13,756 nucleotides of DNA. It comes from Thermoanaerobaculaceae bacterium. Its GTDB lineage: Bacteria; Acidobacteriota; Thermoanaerobaculia; Thermoanaerobaculales; Thermoanaerobaculaceae. The position numbers were made by a program, and so were the translations under genes. The DNA lies in NCBI GenBank assembly GCA_022865555.1, contig JALHTD010000185.1, positions 1 through 13,756 on the forward strand, given 5' to 3'. Below are positions 1 to 7,216 of the stretch, piece after piece; position 1 is the stretch's first letter; every line of letters starts with the position of its first letter. Under the pieces are notes generated by a model, which was not told where the DNA came from, made no database searches, and saw only the letters and a program-made list of their open reading frames with translations.

Positions 1-1992
1 AAGAACGCCACCGACCAGACTCTGCACTGGGCGGACCCGCTCAACAACGGCGACAACATGTGGAATCACATGGCCATGCCTCCCGCCCCCGGGAGTGAAG
101 GCGCATTAAATTACAGCGGCCCCATCCCGGCGGTGGTGCACCTGCACGGCGGCGAGGTCCCGCCCGAGCTGGACGGCGGCCCGGACGCCTGGGTGACCTC
201 CGATGGCCTGAAGACGGGCCACAGCTACTACACCTTCCCCGGGGCTCCGGCGAACGGCGCCACCTACAACTACGCCAACACGCAGGAGGCCTCGCCGATC
301 TGGTTCCACGACCATGCCCTCGGTATCACCCGCCTGAACGTGTACGCCGGACTGGCGGGCGGCTACCTGATCTCCGACCAAGCCATGACCCTGCCGACGG
401 GACTTTCGGCTTACGGGCTGTCCCGTGGAGGTGTGGTCGGGGCGAGTGAACTGACGGTCCCGCTGGTGATCCAGGACCGCATGTTCGACACCAACGGCCA
501 GCTTTTCTTCCCGTCCGACAGCGCCGGCAACTTCCTGTGGACGACCAACCCCGAGCACCCCTACTGGGTGCCGGAGTTCCTCGGCGACACCATCGTGGTC
601 AACGGCAAGGCCTGGCCGAACTTCAACGTCGAGCCGAAGCGTTACCGCTTCCTGTTCCTCAACGGCTCCAACGCCCGCACCTACGAGATGAACGTCGTCG
701 ACCCGGCGGGCGGCGCCGCGCCGAACTTCTACGTCATCGCCACCGACGGCGGCTACCTAAACGGGCCGGTCATGGTCAAGAAGCTCACCATGATGCCCGG
801 CGAGCGTTACGAGGTGATCCTCGACTTCTCGGTGGCGACGGTGGGCGCGAAGCTCCAGATCAAGAACACCGCCAAGTCGCCCTTCCCCAACGGCGTTGCA
901 CCAAAGGGAGCAACTCTCGGCAATATCCTCCAGTTCACCGTCGGGACCTGCACCAGCGGGCAGTGCGGTGCGGCTGACACCAGCTTCAACCCCGCTGCCG
1001 CCGGCGCGACGATCCGCGCCGCGGGCCAGAAGCTCGTCGCGCTGCCGGGCGCGCCCGGCGGGCCTGCGGTGGTGACGGCAGCGGGAGCAACCCAGAACGT
1101 GCAGAAGACCCGCGCCCTGACCCTCAATGAGGTCATGGGCATGCCGGCGATCGTCACCGATCCGGTGACTGGCGTGTTGAACACGGCCTATCCCGGCGGG
1201 CCGCTCGAGATCCTGGTCAACAACACCAAGTGGAGCGGGGAGCGCGTCATCAGCGTTTCCGGCGGACACTACACGTTCGAACGGAGAACCGATTTCACCG
1301 GGATAACGGTCGGCACCAACACGACCTACTACTCCGAGTTGCCCCAGGAAGGCGACACCGAGATCTGGGAGATCATCAACCTGACCGCCGACGCCCACCC
1401 GATGCACCTGCACCTCGTGCAGTTCCAGCTCATCAGCCGGCAGGCCCTCGACACCGGGAAGTACGGCGCCGCCTACGCGGCCGCCTTCCCGGGCGGGGGC
1501 TGGGACCCAATGCTCGGCGCGGCCTGCGCGCCGGGCGTCTTCTGCCCCGGGTTCGGTCCGCCGCTGAATTACGATCCATCCGCCGCTTCGGGCGGCAAGT
1601 ACGGCGGCAACCCGGATGTCGCTGCGATCGGAAAGACCGGCAAGCCGCTCTACCTGCCGGGCAAACCCATGTCGCCCAACGCGAACGAGGCCGGCTGGAA
1701 GGACACCGTGATCGTCTACCCCGGCCAAGTGGCGCGCCTCGCCGTGCGCTGGGCGCCGACGGACCTGCCGCTTCGGACCACCGGCAACCTGGCAAGCCTG
1801 TTCTTCCCGTTTGATCCGAGTGGTGGATACGACGTCAACACCAATACCGGTGGCCACGGGTATGTATGGCACTGCCACATCATTGACCACGAGGACAACG
1901 AGATGATGCGGCCGGACGTCGTGACGCTTAACCCGGACCTGGCCGTGCCCTTACCGGCGGCTCGGCCCCTGGTCAAGGGCACCGATTACTGA
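1..1992 (+). CDS. CotA-like multicopper oxidase, 5'-truncated by the window edge
   Basis: Three-cupredoxin oxidase that takes electrons from a substrate at a type 1 copper and reduces O2 to water at a trinuclear cluster. The frame is open from base 1, so the ATG at 58 is internal. Counting that Met as residue 1, all four copper motifs are present: HLHG (H28, H30), WFHDH (H84, H86), HPMHLHL (H447, H450, H452) and HCHIIDH followed by EDNEM (H605, C606, H607, H611, axial M616). The spacing and the phrases after HLHG and WFHDH resemble CotA/bilirubin-oxidase-type enzymes rather than copper-efflux CueO. Two close Cys pairs (CTSGQC near nt 948-965 and a CxxxxxC near nt 1528-1548) fit an exported, oxidised protein, but the signal peptide would lie outside the window. 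It ends at TGA 1990-1992, just before a strong terminator. The substrate (phenolic, bilirubin-like, Mn(II) or other) cannot be read from the sequence. Confidence 0.95.
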   Translation, partial: KNATDQTLHWADPLNNGDNMWNHMAMPPAPGSEGALNYSGPIPAVVHLHGGEVPPELDGGPDAWVTSDGLKTGHSYYTFPGAPANGATYNYANTQEASPIWFHDHALGITRLNVYAGLAGGYLISDQAMTLPTGLSAYGLSRGGVVGASELTVPLVIQDRMFDTNGQLFFPSDSAGNFLWTTNPEHPYWVPEFLGDTIVVNGKAWPNFNVEPKRYRFLFLNGSNARTYEMNVVDPAGGAAPNFYVIATDGGYLNGPVMVKKLTMMPGERYEVILDFSVATVGAKLQIKNTAKSPFPNGVAPKGATLGNILQFTVGTCTSGQCGAADTSFNPAAAGATIRAAGQKLVALPGAPGGPAVVTAAGATQNVQKTRALTLNEVMGMPAIVTDPVTGVLNTAYPGGPLEILVNNTKWSGERVISVSGGHYTFERRTDFTGITVGTNTTYYSELPQEGDTEIWEIINLTADAHPMHLHLVQFQLISRQALDTGKYGAAYAAAFPGGGWDPMLGAACAPGVFCPGFGPPLNYDPSAASGGKYGGNPDVAAIGKTGKPLYLPGKPMSPNANEAGWKDTVIVYPGQVARLAVRWAPTDLPLRTTGNLASLFFPFDPSGGYDVNTNTGGHGYVWHCHIIDHEDNEMMRPDVVTLNPDLAVPLPAARPLVKGTDY

Positions 1993-2016
1993 GCCGAAGG
2001 ACTCGACGTCCAAACT

Positions 2017-2043
2017 GGGCCGCCCATGAGGGCGGCCCTTTTT
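2017..2043 (+). terminator. Rho-independent terminator of the multicopper oxidase
   Basis: A perfect 9-bp GC stem (GGGCCGCCC / GGGCGGCCC) with a 4-nt ATGA loop is followed at once by five T, then CTT. It starts 24 nt after the oxidase stop codon. On the other strand the stem is followed only by AGTTTGG, so it should act mainly rightward and would not efficiently stop transcripts arriving from the leftward carboxypeptidase gene. Confidence 0.93.
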
Positions 2044-2068
2044 CTTCCCTGCGAGACCCAGCCAGGGT

Positions 2069-3400
2069 TCAGTTCACGGGCGCGGTCGAAGGCGGTATGG
2101 GGCCAGCCGTCGCCCCGAGTGGCGCAATGGCGCGGTCGCCGAGGAGGATGATGTTGGCCCCGGCGTCGGGGGTCGGGAGAGGCGTGGCGCAGGAGCGAGG
2201 CTGCCCACCGCCGTTGCGCTCGAGGAAGTCGAGCACCCACTGCTCCTCCGCCCGGCGGGAACTCTTGAGCCTCCCCGCCGCGTTCGGCACCGCCACGCAG
2301 AAGGCGAACTCCCCGCGTGCGGTGCGGGCGTATCCCGCGAGCACCGCAACGCCGCCGTCGGTGTTGGTCAGGGTGCCGGTCTTGCCGATCACCGAGGTCG
2401 TGTTGGGGCCGCTGGCGAGCAGCGGGAAGAACTGCGTCACGGTTCCCGGGTCGCACCCGGCCACCGGGAGGACCGACTCCAGCGGCACCCCGAGGCGCAG
2501 GCACGTCTGCCGGAACTCGCGCAGCAGGCGGACGATCAGGCGCGGCGTCAGCCGGTTGCTGCCGAGCCCGGAGGCGGTCTCGAACTGGATGAGATCGTAC
2601 GGGACCTGGCAACGCGTCGCGACCAGACCGGCAAGCTCGTCCACCGGCCCCAGGCCCGCCGCGACCCGTTCGATGTCGTTGTTCGAGTAACAGTTGAAAC
2701 GCCGCAGGATCTCGGCGAGCGTCTGCGAGCGGTGTACGACAAGCATCTCCCCCTGGGTCACGTCGCCGTCCACCCCGGCGCCGCCGAGCACGACGACACG
2801 CGGTGGGTGCGAAACGGGAAGCACTCGCCGCTCGGCGAACTCGCGCCAGGTCGCCCTGGTGGCGTGGTTCCACCGCCTGGGGTCGAGAGCCTGCCGCAGG
2901 CGTGTGGCCATCAGCACGCCTCGCTTGACCGGGTCGGGCTCGCGGCCCGCCGAGCCGTTCTCCCAGCCCATCCAGAAGTGCTGGTTGACGATGACCGCGC
3001 CAGTGACCTTCTCCACACCCATCTCGTTGAGTGCCCGCGCCACGAGGAAGCCGTTCTCGGCGTGGAAGTCGGGGTCTCCCGAGCCCTGTACGACCAGGTC
3101 GCCGTGCAGCGTACGGTGCTCCCGGTCGATGCTGCCGCGGGCGAAGAACCGGGTCTCGAATCGGAAGTCCGGGCCCAGGCGCTCGAGCGCCCACAGCGAC
3201 GTGGCGATCTTGACCACGGAGGCCGGGTTGATGGGCTCGTCCCCCTGACGCGAGTCCACCGGCTGCCCGTCGATCGTCTCCACGCACCAGACGAGCTCGA
3301 CTGGCCGTGCCGCACGCCTTGTGCGAGTGGCGCCATCGGCGGTGCCTGTGAGGCAAGTTGCGAGCAGGGTTGCCGTGAGCAGGGCGACAGCACGCTTCAC
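2069..3400 (-). CDS. dacB: D-alanyl-D-alanine carboxypeptidase/endopeptidase, PBP4 (DacB) family
   Basis: Periplasmic serine peptidase of family S13 that removes the terminal D-Ala from peptidoglycan stem peptides and may cut cross-links. With the GTG at 3400 as residue 1 the protein has 443 residues, close to the usual 450-480. Residues 1-24 form a signal peptide (VKRAVALLTATLLATC then TGTADGA). The three penicillin-binding motifs are in order: SVVK (S61 nucleophile, K64), SNN (S239-N241) and KTG (340-342). The frame stays open upstream to 3535, but those 45 codons would overlap the divergent gene at 3492 and precede a clean signal peptide, so the GTG is preferred. No Shine-Dalgarno is visible before it; a TAGAAT box lies 8 nt upstream. 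C16 sits in LLATC, a poor lipobox because of Thr at -1. The C-terminal 40 residues are Pro/Ala-rich. It is divergent from the AhpD-family gene. Confidence 0.93.
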   Translation of the reverse strand: MKRAVALLTATLLATCLTGTADGATRTRRAARPVELVWCVETIDGQPVDSRQGDEPINPASVVKIATSLWALERLGPDFRFETRFFARGSIDREHRTLHGDLVVQGSGDPDFHAENGFLVARALNEMGVEKVTGAVIVNQHFWMGWENGSAGREPDPVKRGVLMATRLRQALDPRRWNHATRATWREFAERRVLPVSHPPRVVVLGGAGVDGDVTQGEMLVVHRSQTLAEILRRFNCYSNNDIERVAAGLGPVDELAGLVATRCQVPYDLIQFETASGLGSNRLTPRLIVRLLREFRQTCLRLGVPLESVLPVAGCDPGTVTQFFPLLASGPNTTSVIGKTGTLTNTDGGVAVLAGYARTARGEFAFCVAVPNAAGRLKSSRRAEEQWVLDFLERNGGGQPRSCATPLPTPDAGANIILLGDRAIAPLGATAGPIPPSTAPVN

Positions 3401-3408
3401 GGGGCAAC

Positions 3409-3414
3409 ATTCTA
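3409..3414 (-). promoter_or_regulatory. Candidate -10 element of the PBP4-family gene (leaderless)
   Basis: TAGAAT on the minus strand matches five of six positions of TATAAT. It lies 8 nt before the GTG at 3400, so transcription would begin at or next to the start codon. I see no convincing -35 hexamer. The element overlaps the left arm of the 9-bp inverted repeat at 3412-3420 / 3457-3465. Confidence 0.45.
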
Positions 3415-3465
3415 CCCGAATCCGGGTGAAATCCCGCGCTTGGCATCCGAACGCGTTTCGGGTAG
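3412..3465. repeat. 9-bp inverted repeat spanning the divergent promoter region
   Basis: CTACCCGAA (3412-3420) and its exact reverse complement TTCGGGTAG (3457-3465) flank a 36-nt spacer. Read outward, each arm runs into a -10 box: TTCGGG-TAGAAT leftward and TTCGGG-TAGCTT rightward. A third copy of the CGGGT core lies at 3423-3427 and forms ACCCG-n4-CGGGT (3414-3427) with the left arm. This could be an operator for one regulator of both genes, or two promoters of the same type. The repeat is directly visible; its role is inferred. Confidence 0.55.
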
Positions 3466-3468
3466 CTT
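3440..3468 (+). promoter_or_regulatory. Candidate sigma-70-type promoter of the AhpD-family gene
   Basis: TTGGCA (3440-3445, five of six to TTGACA), an exact 17-nt spacer, then TAGCTT (3463-3468, three of six to TATAAT). The predicted start near 3475 leaves a short leader that contains the AGGAGG ribosome binding site at 3482-3487. The weak -10 is offset by the good -35 and ideal spacing. Confidence 0.4.
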
Positions 3469-3491
3469 GAGGGCGTCTCGCAGGAGGCGCC

Positions 3492-3848
3492 ATGAGCGAC
3501 ATCGACGAGTTCATTTCGGCACGGCGCGAGGCCAACGCTGCGGTGCTCGGCCAGGATCACCTCGGCATCAAGCGCTTCTTCGCACTCGACGACGCCGCCT
3601 ACCGTGACGGAGCACTGCCGGCCAGGGTGAAGGAGCTGCTCGGCCTCGCCTCCTCCCTGGTGCTGCGCTGTGACGACTGCGTGGACTACCACCTGATCCA
3701 GTGCGTCAAAGCGGGCTGGAACACGGCCGAGATCGTGGACGCACTCAACGTCGGCCTCGTGGTGGGCGGCTCCATCGTGATCCCGCACCTCCGCCACGCG
3801 GTCAAGACGCTCGAGGAGCTGCAGAGCCGCACCGACATCACCCTGTAG
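3492..3848 (+). CDS. AhpD-like carboxymuconolactone decarboxylase (CMD) family protein
   Basis: Small all-helical protein of 118 residues, the usual size for single-domain CMD/AhpD-like proteins, which form oligomers in the cytoplasm. It has the thiol-redox signature CxxCxxxH: C60, C63 and H67 in RCDDCVDYH, with E48 in the preceding helix (KELLGLA) where family members often carry a conserved acid. An additional C71 follows. This suggests alkylhydroperoxidase or general disulfide-exchange activity rather than true carboxymuconolactone decarboxylation, but the substrate is unknown. The start is well fixed: AGGAGG at 3482-3487 is 4 nt before the ATG. The gene diverges from the PBP4-family gene with 91 nt between them and converges on the deacetylase-family gene, whose stop lies 18 nt away with no terminator between them. 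Confidence 0.93.
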   Translation: MSDIDEFISARREANAAVLGQDHLGIKRFFALDDAAYRDGALPARVKELLGLASSLVLRCDDCVDYHLIQCVKAGWNTAEIVDALNVGLVVGGSIVIPHLRHAVKTLEELQSRTDITL

Positions 3849-3866
3849 CTCTTCCGCGGCGCAGAT

Positions 3867-5738
3867 TCAGGATCCGGGTCCGGGCGAGGCTTCGTCAGAT
3901 GCCAGCGCGAGCTGCAGCGCCGCCTGAGCCGTCTCCACGGCTTCCTCGTACGCCTGACCTTCCGTGCGCTCGCGCAGGCGGGCGGTCGTGGGCAGCACCA
4001 TGGGCCAACCCTCCCACTTCACCGGCTTGCCGTTGGTGGCGTCCAGGACACGCCCCTCATCCACGAGTTTCGACGCTCTCTCCGGCGACAATCCTCCCAG
4101 CAACGACTGCAGCGCGCGGAACAGCGCCTCGGCTTGCGGGTCCAGGAAGCGGGCATGGCGGCGTGAGAACGCGGCCACGTGGTAGTGGTTGGGATGGAAG
4201 AGGACCCCATCAAGGGAAAGGGTCTCGGAGAGGACGACCAGCCAGCCGAAGAACTCCCGGAGCATCCCGAGGCCGGGGTGCTGCTGCCCGGGCAGCGCCG
4301 GCCTTGCATCGCCAAACTGCTCGCGGGGGTTCTGCAGCAACATCCACTCGACCTCCAGCACCTCGTGGCCGGGGACAGCCCGCGTGCTGCGGTGGACGCG
4401 GAGCTCGACGAGAAGCTCGCGACGGTCCGCGTCGCCGAAGATCTTGATCGTCTGGCCCAGCGGGTGATCGAGCTCGAGCTGCACGAGCGGCACCTTGAAA
4501 CCGCGCGCGCGAATCTGCTGCAGGATCCCGAAACGCTCGAGCAGGAGCTCGATCCCTACCTTCGAGAAGTACTGAAGGAAACGGGTGTGGCGGGGCATGC
4601 CGGGGAAGAGCCCGACCAGGTCGTCCTCGGTAAGATCCCAGCCGTCGTGGCTCCCGAGGGAGGTCAGGTGGGCGGGGTCCAGTGTTGCCTTGATCTGCCG
4701 GAAGCGAAGCAGGGTCAGCTCCTCCGTGCTTGGGGGCTCGATGGCAGACCCGGCGAGCAACCACGAAAAGAACCGGGCGGAGTAACGCCATGCCTCGTCC
4801 CCGTATCCTCCGGCAAGCACGATCACCAGCGGCGTGCGGTGCGTGCGTACGAGCTCCACCACGAGACGGTCGCGGGCAAGCAATCCCGCGGAGCTGATCT
4901 TCCAGTTTCCGATGGCGTCGTCAGTAGCGACGTCGTAGCCGGCCAGGTAGATCACCAGCCCGGGCCGGACCGACTCGAACACCGACGGGAGAGTCTTGAG
5001 CAGCGTACCAAGGTAGAGCTCGTCGCCCACGCCGGCACCGAGCGCGATGGTGGTGGCCGCGACGGCCCCGGTTTCCCCCCAGTGCTCGTTGTGCACCGAG
5101 AGCGTGTGGACGGTCGGGTCGGCGGCGAAGATCTCGCGCGTGCCGTTGCCGTCGTGCAGGTCGAGGTCAACGACCAGCACCGGCTCTGCGAAGCCGCGCT
5201 GGCGCAGGCGCACGATCGCTACGGCCACGTCGTTGAAGACGCAGAACCCTGCCCCCTGCGCGCGGCTCGCGTGGTGGAAGCCCCCGCCGAGGTTGACCGC
5301 GACGCACCGGGTCGAGAGCGCCCAGCGCGTGGCCTGGATCGTTCCCCCGACAACCAGCCGCTGCAGGTCCAGGGCCTGCTCGAGCTCGTCCTCGCTGACC
5401 GGAACGCCGAGTATGCCGGTCAGGGTCTCGGGGCGCTGGAGCGCCTCGAGGTACTCCGGAGCGTGCACCAGCAGGATGTTCTTGAGCGCGGCCGGCCGCG
5501 GGAGTGAGATCTCCTCGCGCCGTACCAGCCTTTCGTTGCTGAGAAACGCCAGTATGCGGTCGGCCCTGAGCGGATCCACGGGAACGCCCTCGGTGTGTCG
5601 CTCGTAGGCGGGGTCGTAGATGAAGCGGACATCGGGGGGACGCACGGCGTATCGAAGCCAACGCCACTGCCGCCGCAGCGCACGCAGCAACCGGGAGGCG
5701 TGCCGCGCCGTGCCGAAGTCAGGGTCGGGACGGCCCAC
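3867..5738 (-). CDS. Class IV-like histone deacetylase family protein with a large uncharacterised C-terminal region
   Basis: Protein of 623 residues. Residues about 37-330 form a zinc-dependent deacetylase domain with a complete active site: GGGFHHA (H155, H156), DLDLHDGNGT (zinc ligands D193 and H195), D269 in AGYD, and Y312 in AGGYG. The GGGFHHA motif and the ISSAG..ARD segment after the AGYD aspartate resemble class IV (HDAC11-type) enzymes. Such bacterial proteins remove acyl groups from lysine, polyamines or other amines; the substrate here is unknown. Residues about 336-623 match nothing I can name. They contain a beta-rich stretch (about 417-470), a conserved-looking LPGQQHPGLG (482-491) and an FHPNHYHVAAF segment (514-524). 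No signal peptide or membrane helix is seen, so it is probably cytoplasmic. The GTG at 5738 has no Shine-Dalgarno but has TATACT 6 nt upstream. It starts 23 nt after the stop of the diguanylate cyclase gene. Confidence 0.92.
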   Translation of the reverse strand: MGRPDPDFGTARHASRLLRALRRQWRWLRYAVRPPDVRFIYDPAYERHTEGVPVDPLRADRILAFLSNERLVRREEISLPRPAALKNILLVHAPEYLEALQRPETLTGILGVPVSEDELEQALDLQRLVVGGTIQATRWALSTRCVAVNLGGGFHHASRAQGAGFCVFNDVAVAIVRLRQRGFAEPVLVVDLDLHDGNGTREIFAADPTVHTLSVHNEHWGETGAVAATTIALGAGVGDELYLGTLLKTLPSVFESVRPGLVIYLAGYDVATDDAIGNWKISSAGLLARDRLVVELVRTHRTPLVIVLAGGYGDEAWRYSARFFSWLLAGSAIEPPSTEELTLLRFRQIKATLDPAHLTSLGSHDGWDLTEDDLVGLFPGMPRHTRFLQYFSKVGIELLLERFGILQQIRARGFKVPLVQLELDHPLGQTIKIFGDADRRELLVELRVHRSTRAVPGHEVLEVEWMLLQNPREQFGDARPALPGQQHPGLGMLREFFGWLVVLSETLSLDGVLFHPNHYHVAAFSRRHARFLDPQAEALFRALQSLLGGLSPERASKLVDEGRVLDATNGKPVKWEGWPMVLPTTARLRERTEGQAYEEAVETAQAALQLALASDEASPGPGS

Positions 5739-5744
5739 TCGACG

Positions 5745-5750
5745 AGTATA
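5745..5750 (-). promoter_or_regulatory. Candidate -10 element of the deacetylase-family gene (leaderless)
   Basis: TATACT on the minus strand matches five of six positions of TATAAT. It sits in the 23-nt gap after the diguanylate cyclase stop and 6 nt before the GTG at 5738, the spacing expected for a leaderless transcript. No good -35 is visible upstream. The gene may also be read through from the diguanylate cyclase promoter. Confidence 0.45.
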
Positions 5751-5761
5751 GGCGCGCCCGC

Positions 5762-6985
5762 TCAGGGCTTTTTCGCGTGCTCGAGCTTGTCCCGATACAT
5801 GCGCGAGTCGGCGAGCCGCAGGGTCTCGGCAAGCGACTCGCCCTCCTCGGCGGTGGCGAGACCGAGCGAGAAGTGCACCGCTGGACGGTCGTCGGGCGCG
5901 ACGTACGCGTTCTCGTTGCGGCGGACGCGCGCCAGCACGGTCTCCCCGGCTGCTGCGCTCGCGCCCGGGAGGAGCACCGCGAACTCGTCGCCGCCGATCC
6001 TGGCCACCACGTCGCCCGGCCGGAACGACACCTGAAGGACCTCGGCAGCCTGACGGAGCAAATCATCGCCGGCGGCGTGGCCGAGGCGGTCGTTGACGGA
6101 CTTCAGCCCGTCAACGTCCGCAGAAACAATGCTGACCGGGAAGTGCCTCCCCTTCGCGAGGCGCGCCATCTCCTCCTCGAAGTACAGACGGTTGAAGAGG
6201 CTGGTGAGTGGGTCGTGGGCGCTCAAGTAGCGGAGGTTGTCCTCCTCCTTCTTTCGCGCTGTGATGTCCTGCACCACCGCCATGCCGGCGACGATCTCGC
6301 CCGCGGGGTCCCTGGCCGGACGCACGTGTACGCTGTAAACACGACCGCCGAAGGGCACCTCCAGAACCGAATCCTGTCCGGCAAGGGCGCCGCGCAGGTG
6401 CGGCTCGACCAGCCTGAAAGTCTTGGCGGGCAGGAGGGCCGCGAGCGACCTCCCCTCCAGCGACTCCTTTGGGAAACCGGCCGAAGCCAGCACCGCGCTC
6501 TCGGCCACTATGAGCCGCAGGTCGGTGTCGAAGAGCACCAGTGCACCCTCCGGGAAGTTGCTCACCAGGGTGCGGTGGTGGTCCTCAGCAGTACGACCCG
6601 ATAGACCCCGCCCCGTCCCGCCTGCGGGGTGGTCGGCCACGCCGAACTCCCGCACGCTCGCCAGGACTTGCCGCTCATTTCCCTGAAGCGGCGTGAGGCA
6701 GAACTCGGCGTCGAACTCGCAACCATCTCTACGCCGTCCACATAGCTGGAGACGGCGGACTTCCCCCGCCCGCGCCCCTGCCGCCCAGGTGCCGATCGCT
6801 TCCGGCGCGGACGAGCCGACGAGCTGCCCCGGCGCGAAGAGATCACTCAACGAGAGACCGACGAGTTCCTCGGGCGGGCACCCGAAGAGCTTGCCCGCCG
6901 CACGGTTTGCGGCGACAAGTTGGTCACCCTCCAGGACGAAGGAGGGGTCGTGCCCGCTCTGGAAGACGCTCTCCCAGCGCATCAC
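5762..6985 (-). CDS. Diguanylate cyclase with two PAS domains (PAS-PAS-GGDEF)
   Basis: Makes cyclic di-GMP from two GTP, presumably controlled by ligands or redox state sensed by its PAS domains. The protein has 407 residues: PAS about 5-115, a linker rich in Gly/Arg/His (about 116-136), PAS about 138-245 ending in the usual DITARKK, then the GGDEF domain from about 250. The active-site motif is intact (GGDEF 331-335). DVDGLKSVNDRLGH marks the nucleotide-binding part, and an RxxD inhibitory site (RPGD, 322-325) lies five residues before GGDEF, so feedback inhibition by c-di-GMP is expected. No membrane helix or signal peptide is seen, so it should be cytosolic. The start is either GTG 6985 or the next codon, ATG 6982; both follow a purine-rich GACGGGG. 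A TATAAT box and a palindrome lie about 60-85 nt upstream. The deacetylase-family gene follows 23 nt downstream. Confidence 0.94.
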   Translation of the reverse strand: MMRWESVFQSGHDPSFVLEGDQLVAANRAAGKLFGCPPEELVGLSLSDLFAPGQLVGSSAPEAIGTWAAGARAGEVRRLQLCGRRRDGCEFDAEFCLTPLQGNERQVLASVREFGVADHPAGGTGRGLSGRTAEDHHRTLVSNFPEGALVLFDTDLRLIVAESAVLASAGFPKESLEGRSLAALLPAKTFRLVEPHLRGALAGQDSVLEVPFGGRVYSVHVRPARDPAGEIVAGMAVVQDITARKKEEDNLRYLSAHDPLTSLFNRLYFEEEMARLAKGRHFPVSIVSADVDGLKSVNDRLGHAAGDDLLRQAAEVLQVSFRPGDVVARIGGDEFAVLLPGASAAAGETVLARVRRNENAYVAPDDRPAVHFSLGLATAEEGESLAETLRLADSRMYRDKLEHAKKP

Positions 6986-7042
6986 CCCGTCCCGGCGGTC
7001 GGCACAGCGCGTCCCCGCCTCAACTCATTGCTGCGCCTTGAC

Positions 7043-7059
7043 AAGATGAGTCTCATCTT
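7043..7059. promoter_or_regulatory. 17-bp perfect palindrome, candidate operator at the diguanylate cyclase promoter
   Basis: AAGATGAG-T-CTCATCTT: 8-bp arms that are exact reverse complements around a single central base. It starts 4 nt downstream of the TATAAT box on the minus strand, so it covers the predicted transcription start near 7057. Size, symmetry and place fit a repressor operator better than a terminator, since the arms are only moderately GC and no T-run follows. The regulator is not identified. Confidence 0.6.
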
Positions 7060-7063
7060 CTCG

Positions 7064-7069
7064 ATTATA
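7064..7069 (-). promoter_or_regulatory. Candidate -10 element of the diguanylate cyclase gene
   Basis: A perfect TATAAT on the minus strand, rare in such G+C-rich DNA. TGGCCG, 16 nt further upstream, is a poor -35 (three of six). Transcription from near 7057 would give a leader of about 70 nt before the GTG/ATG start at 6985/6982. Confidence 0.55.
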
Positions 7070-7216
7070 CAGAAGAACGCTGCCCCGGCCACCACCTGCG
7101 AGGGCGAAGGCACTTCTCCCGGCGGGCCAACAGCCGCCCGGACAAGGGCCCGGCCGGGTCTCTCGGGAGCTCAGGCGAAGCCAGGGTGGCGGCCCTCTGC
7201 CGACGTAGCGGGCCGG

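Noticed and set aside
58..60. ATG as start of the multicopper oxidase
   Set aside because: The frame is open to base 1 and the preceding residues (LHWADP) belong to the family's first cupredoxin domain. The true start is outside the window.
3353..3355. Lipoprotein Cys (C16) in the PBP4-family signal peptide
   Set aside because: The preceding residues are L-A-T; Thr at -1 does not fit a lipobox, so ordinary signal peptidase cleavage is more likely.
1986..3797. Long minus-strand open frame of about 600 codons over the carboxypeptidase gene
   Set aside because: It is Arg/Pro/Gly-rich with no domain, overlaps a gene with full PBP4 motifs in another frame, and runs into the AhpD-family gene. It is typical high-G+C shadow coding.
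4179..5507. Plus-strand open frame of 442 codons antisense to the deacetylase-family gene
   Set aside because: No recognisable domain, and the minus-strand frame carries a complete deacetylase active site. The length comes from the G+C-rich codon bias.
7038..7066. Perfect TTGACA at 7038-7043 with TCGATT 17 nt later, a possible rightward promoter
   Set aside because: The -10 matches only three of six and the only thing downstream is antisense to the two-repeat secreted protein gene. The TTGACA overlaps the palindrome and may be chance, though an antisense RNA is not excluded.
7149..7158. CCCGGCCGGG palindrome and nearby GC-rich inverted repeats as a terminator for the two-repeat secreted protein gene
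   Set aside because: No loop and no T-run on either strand. Short GC palindromes are expected by chance in this base composition.
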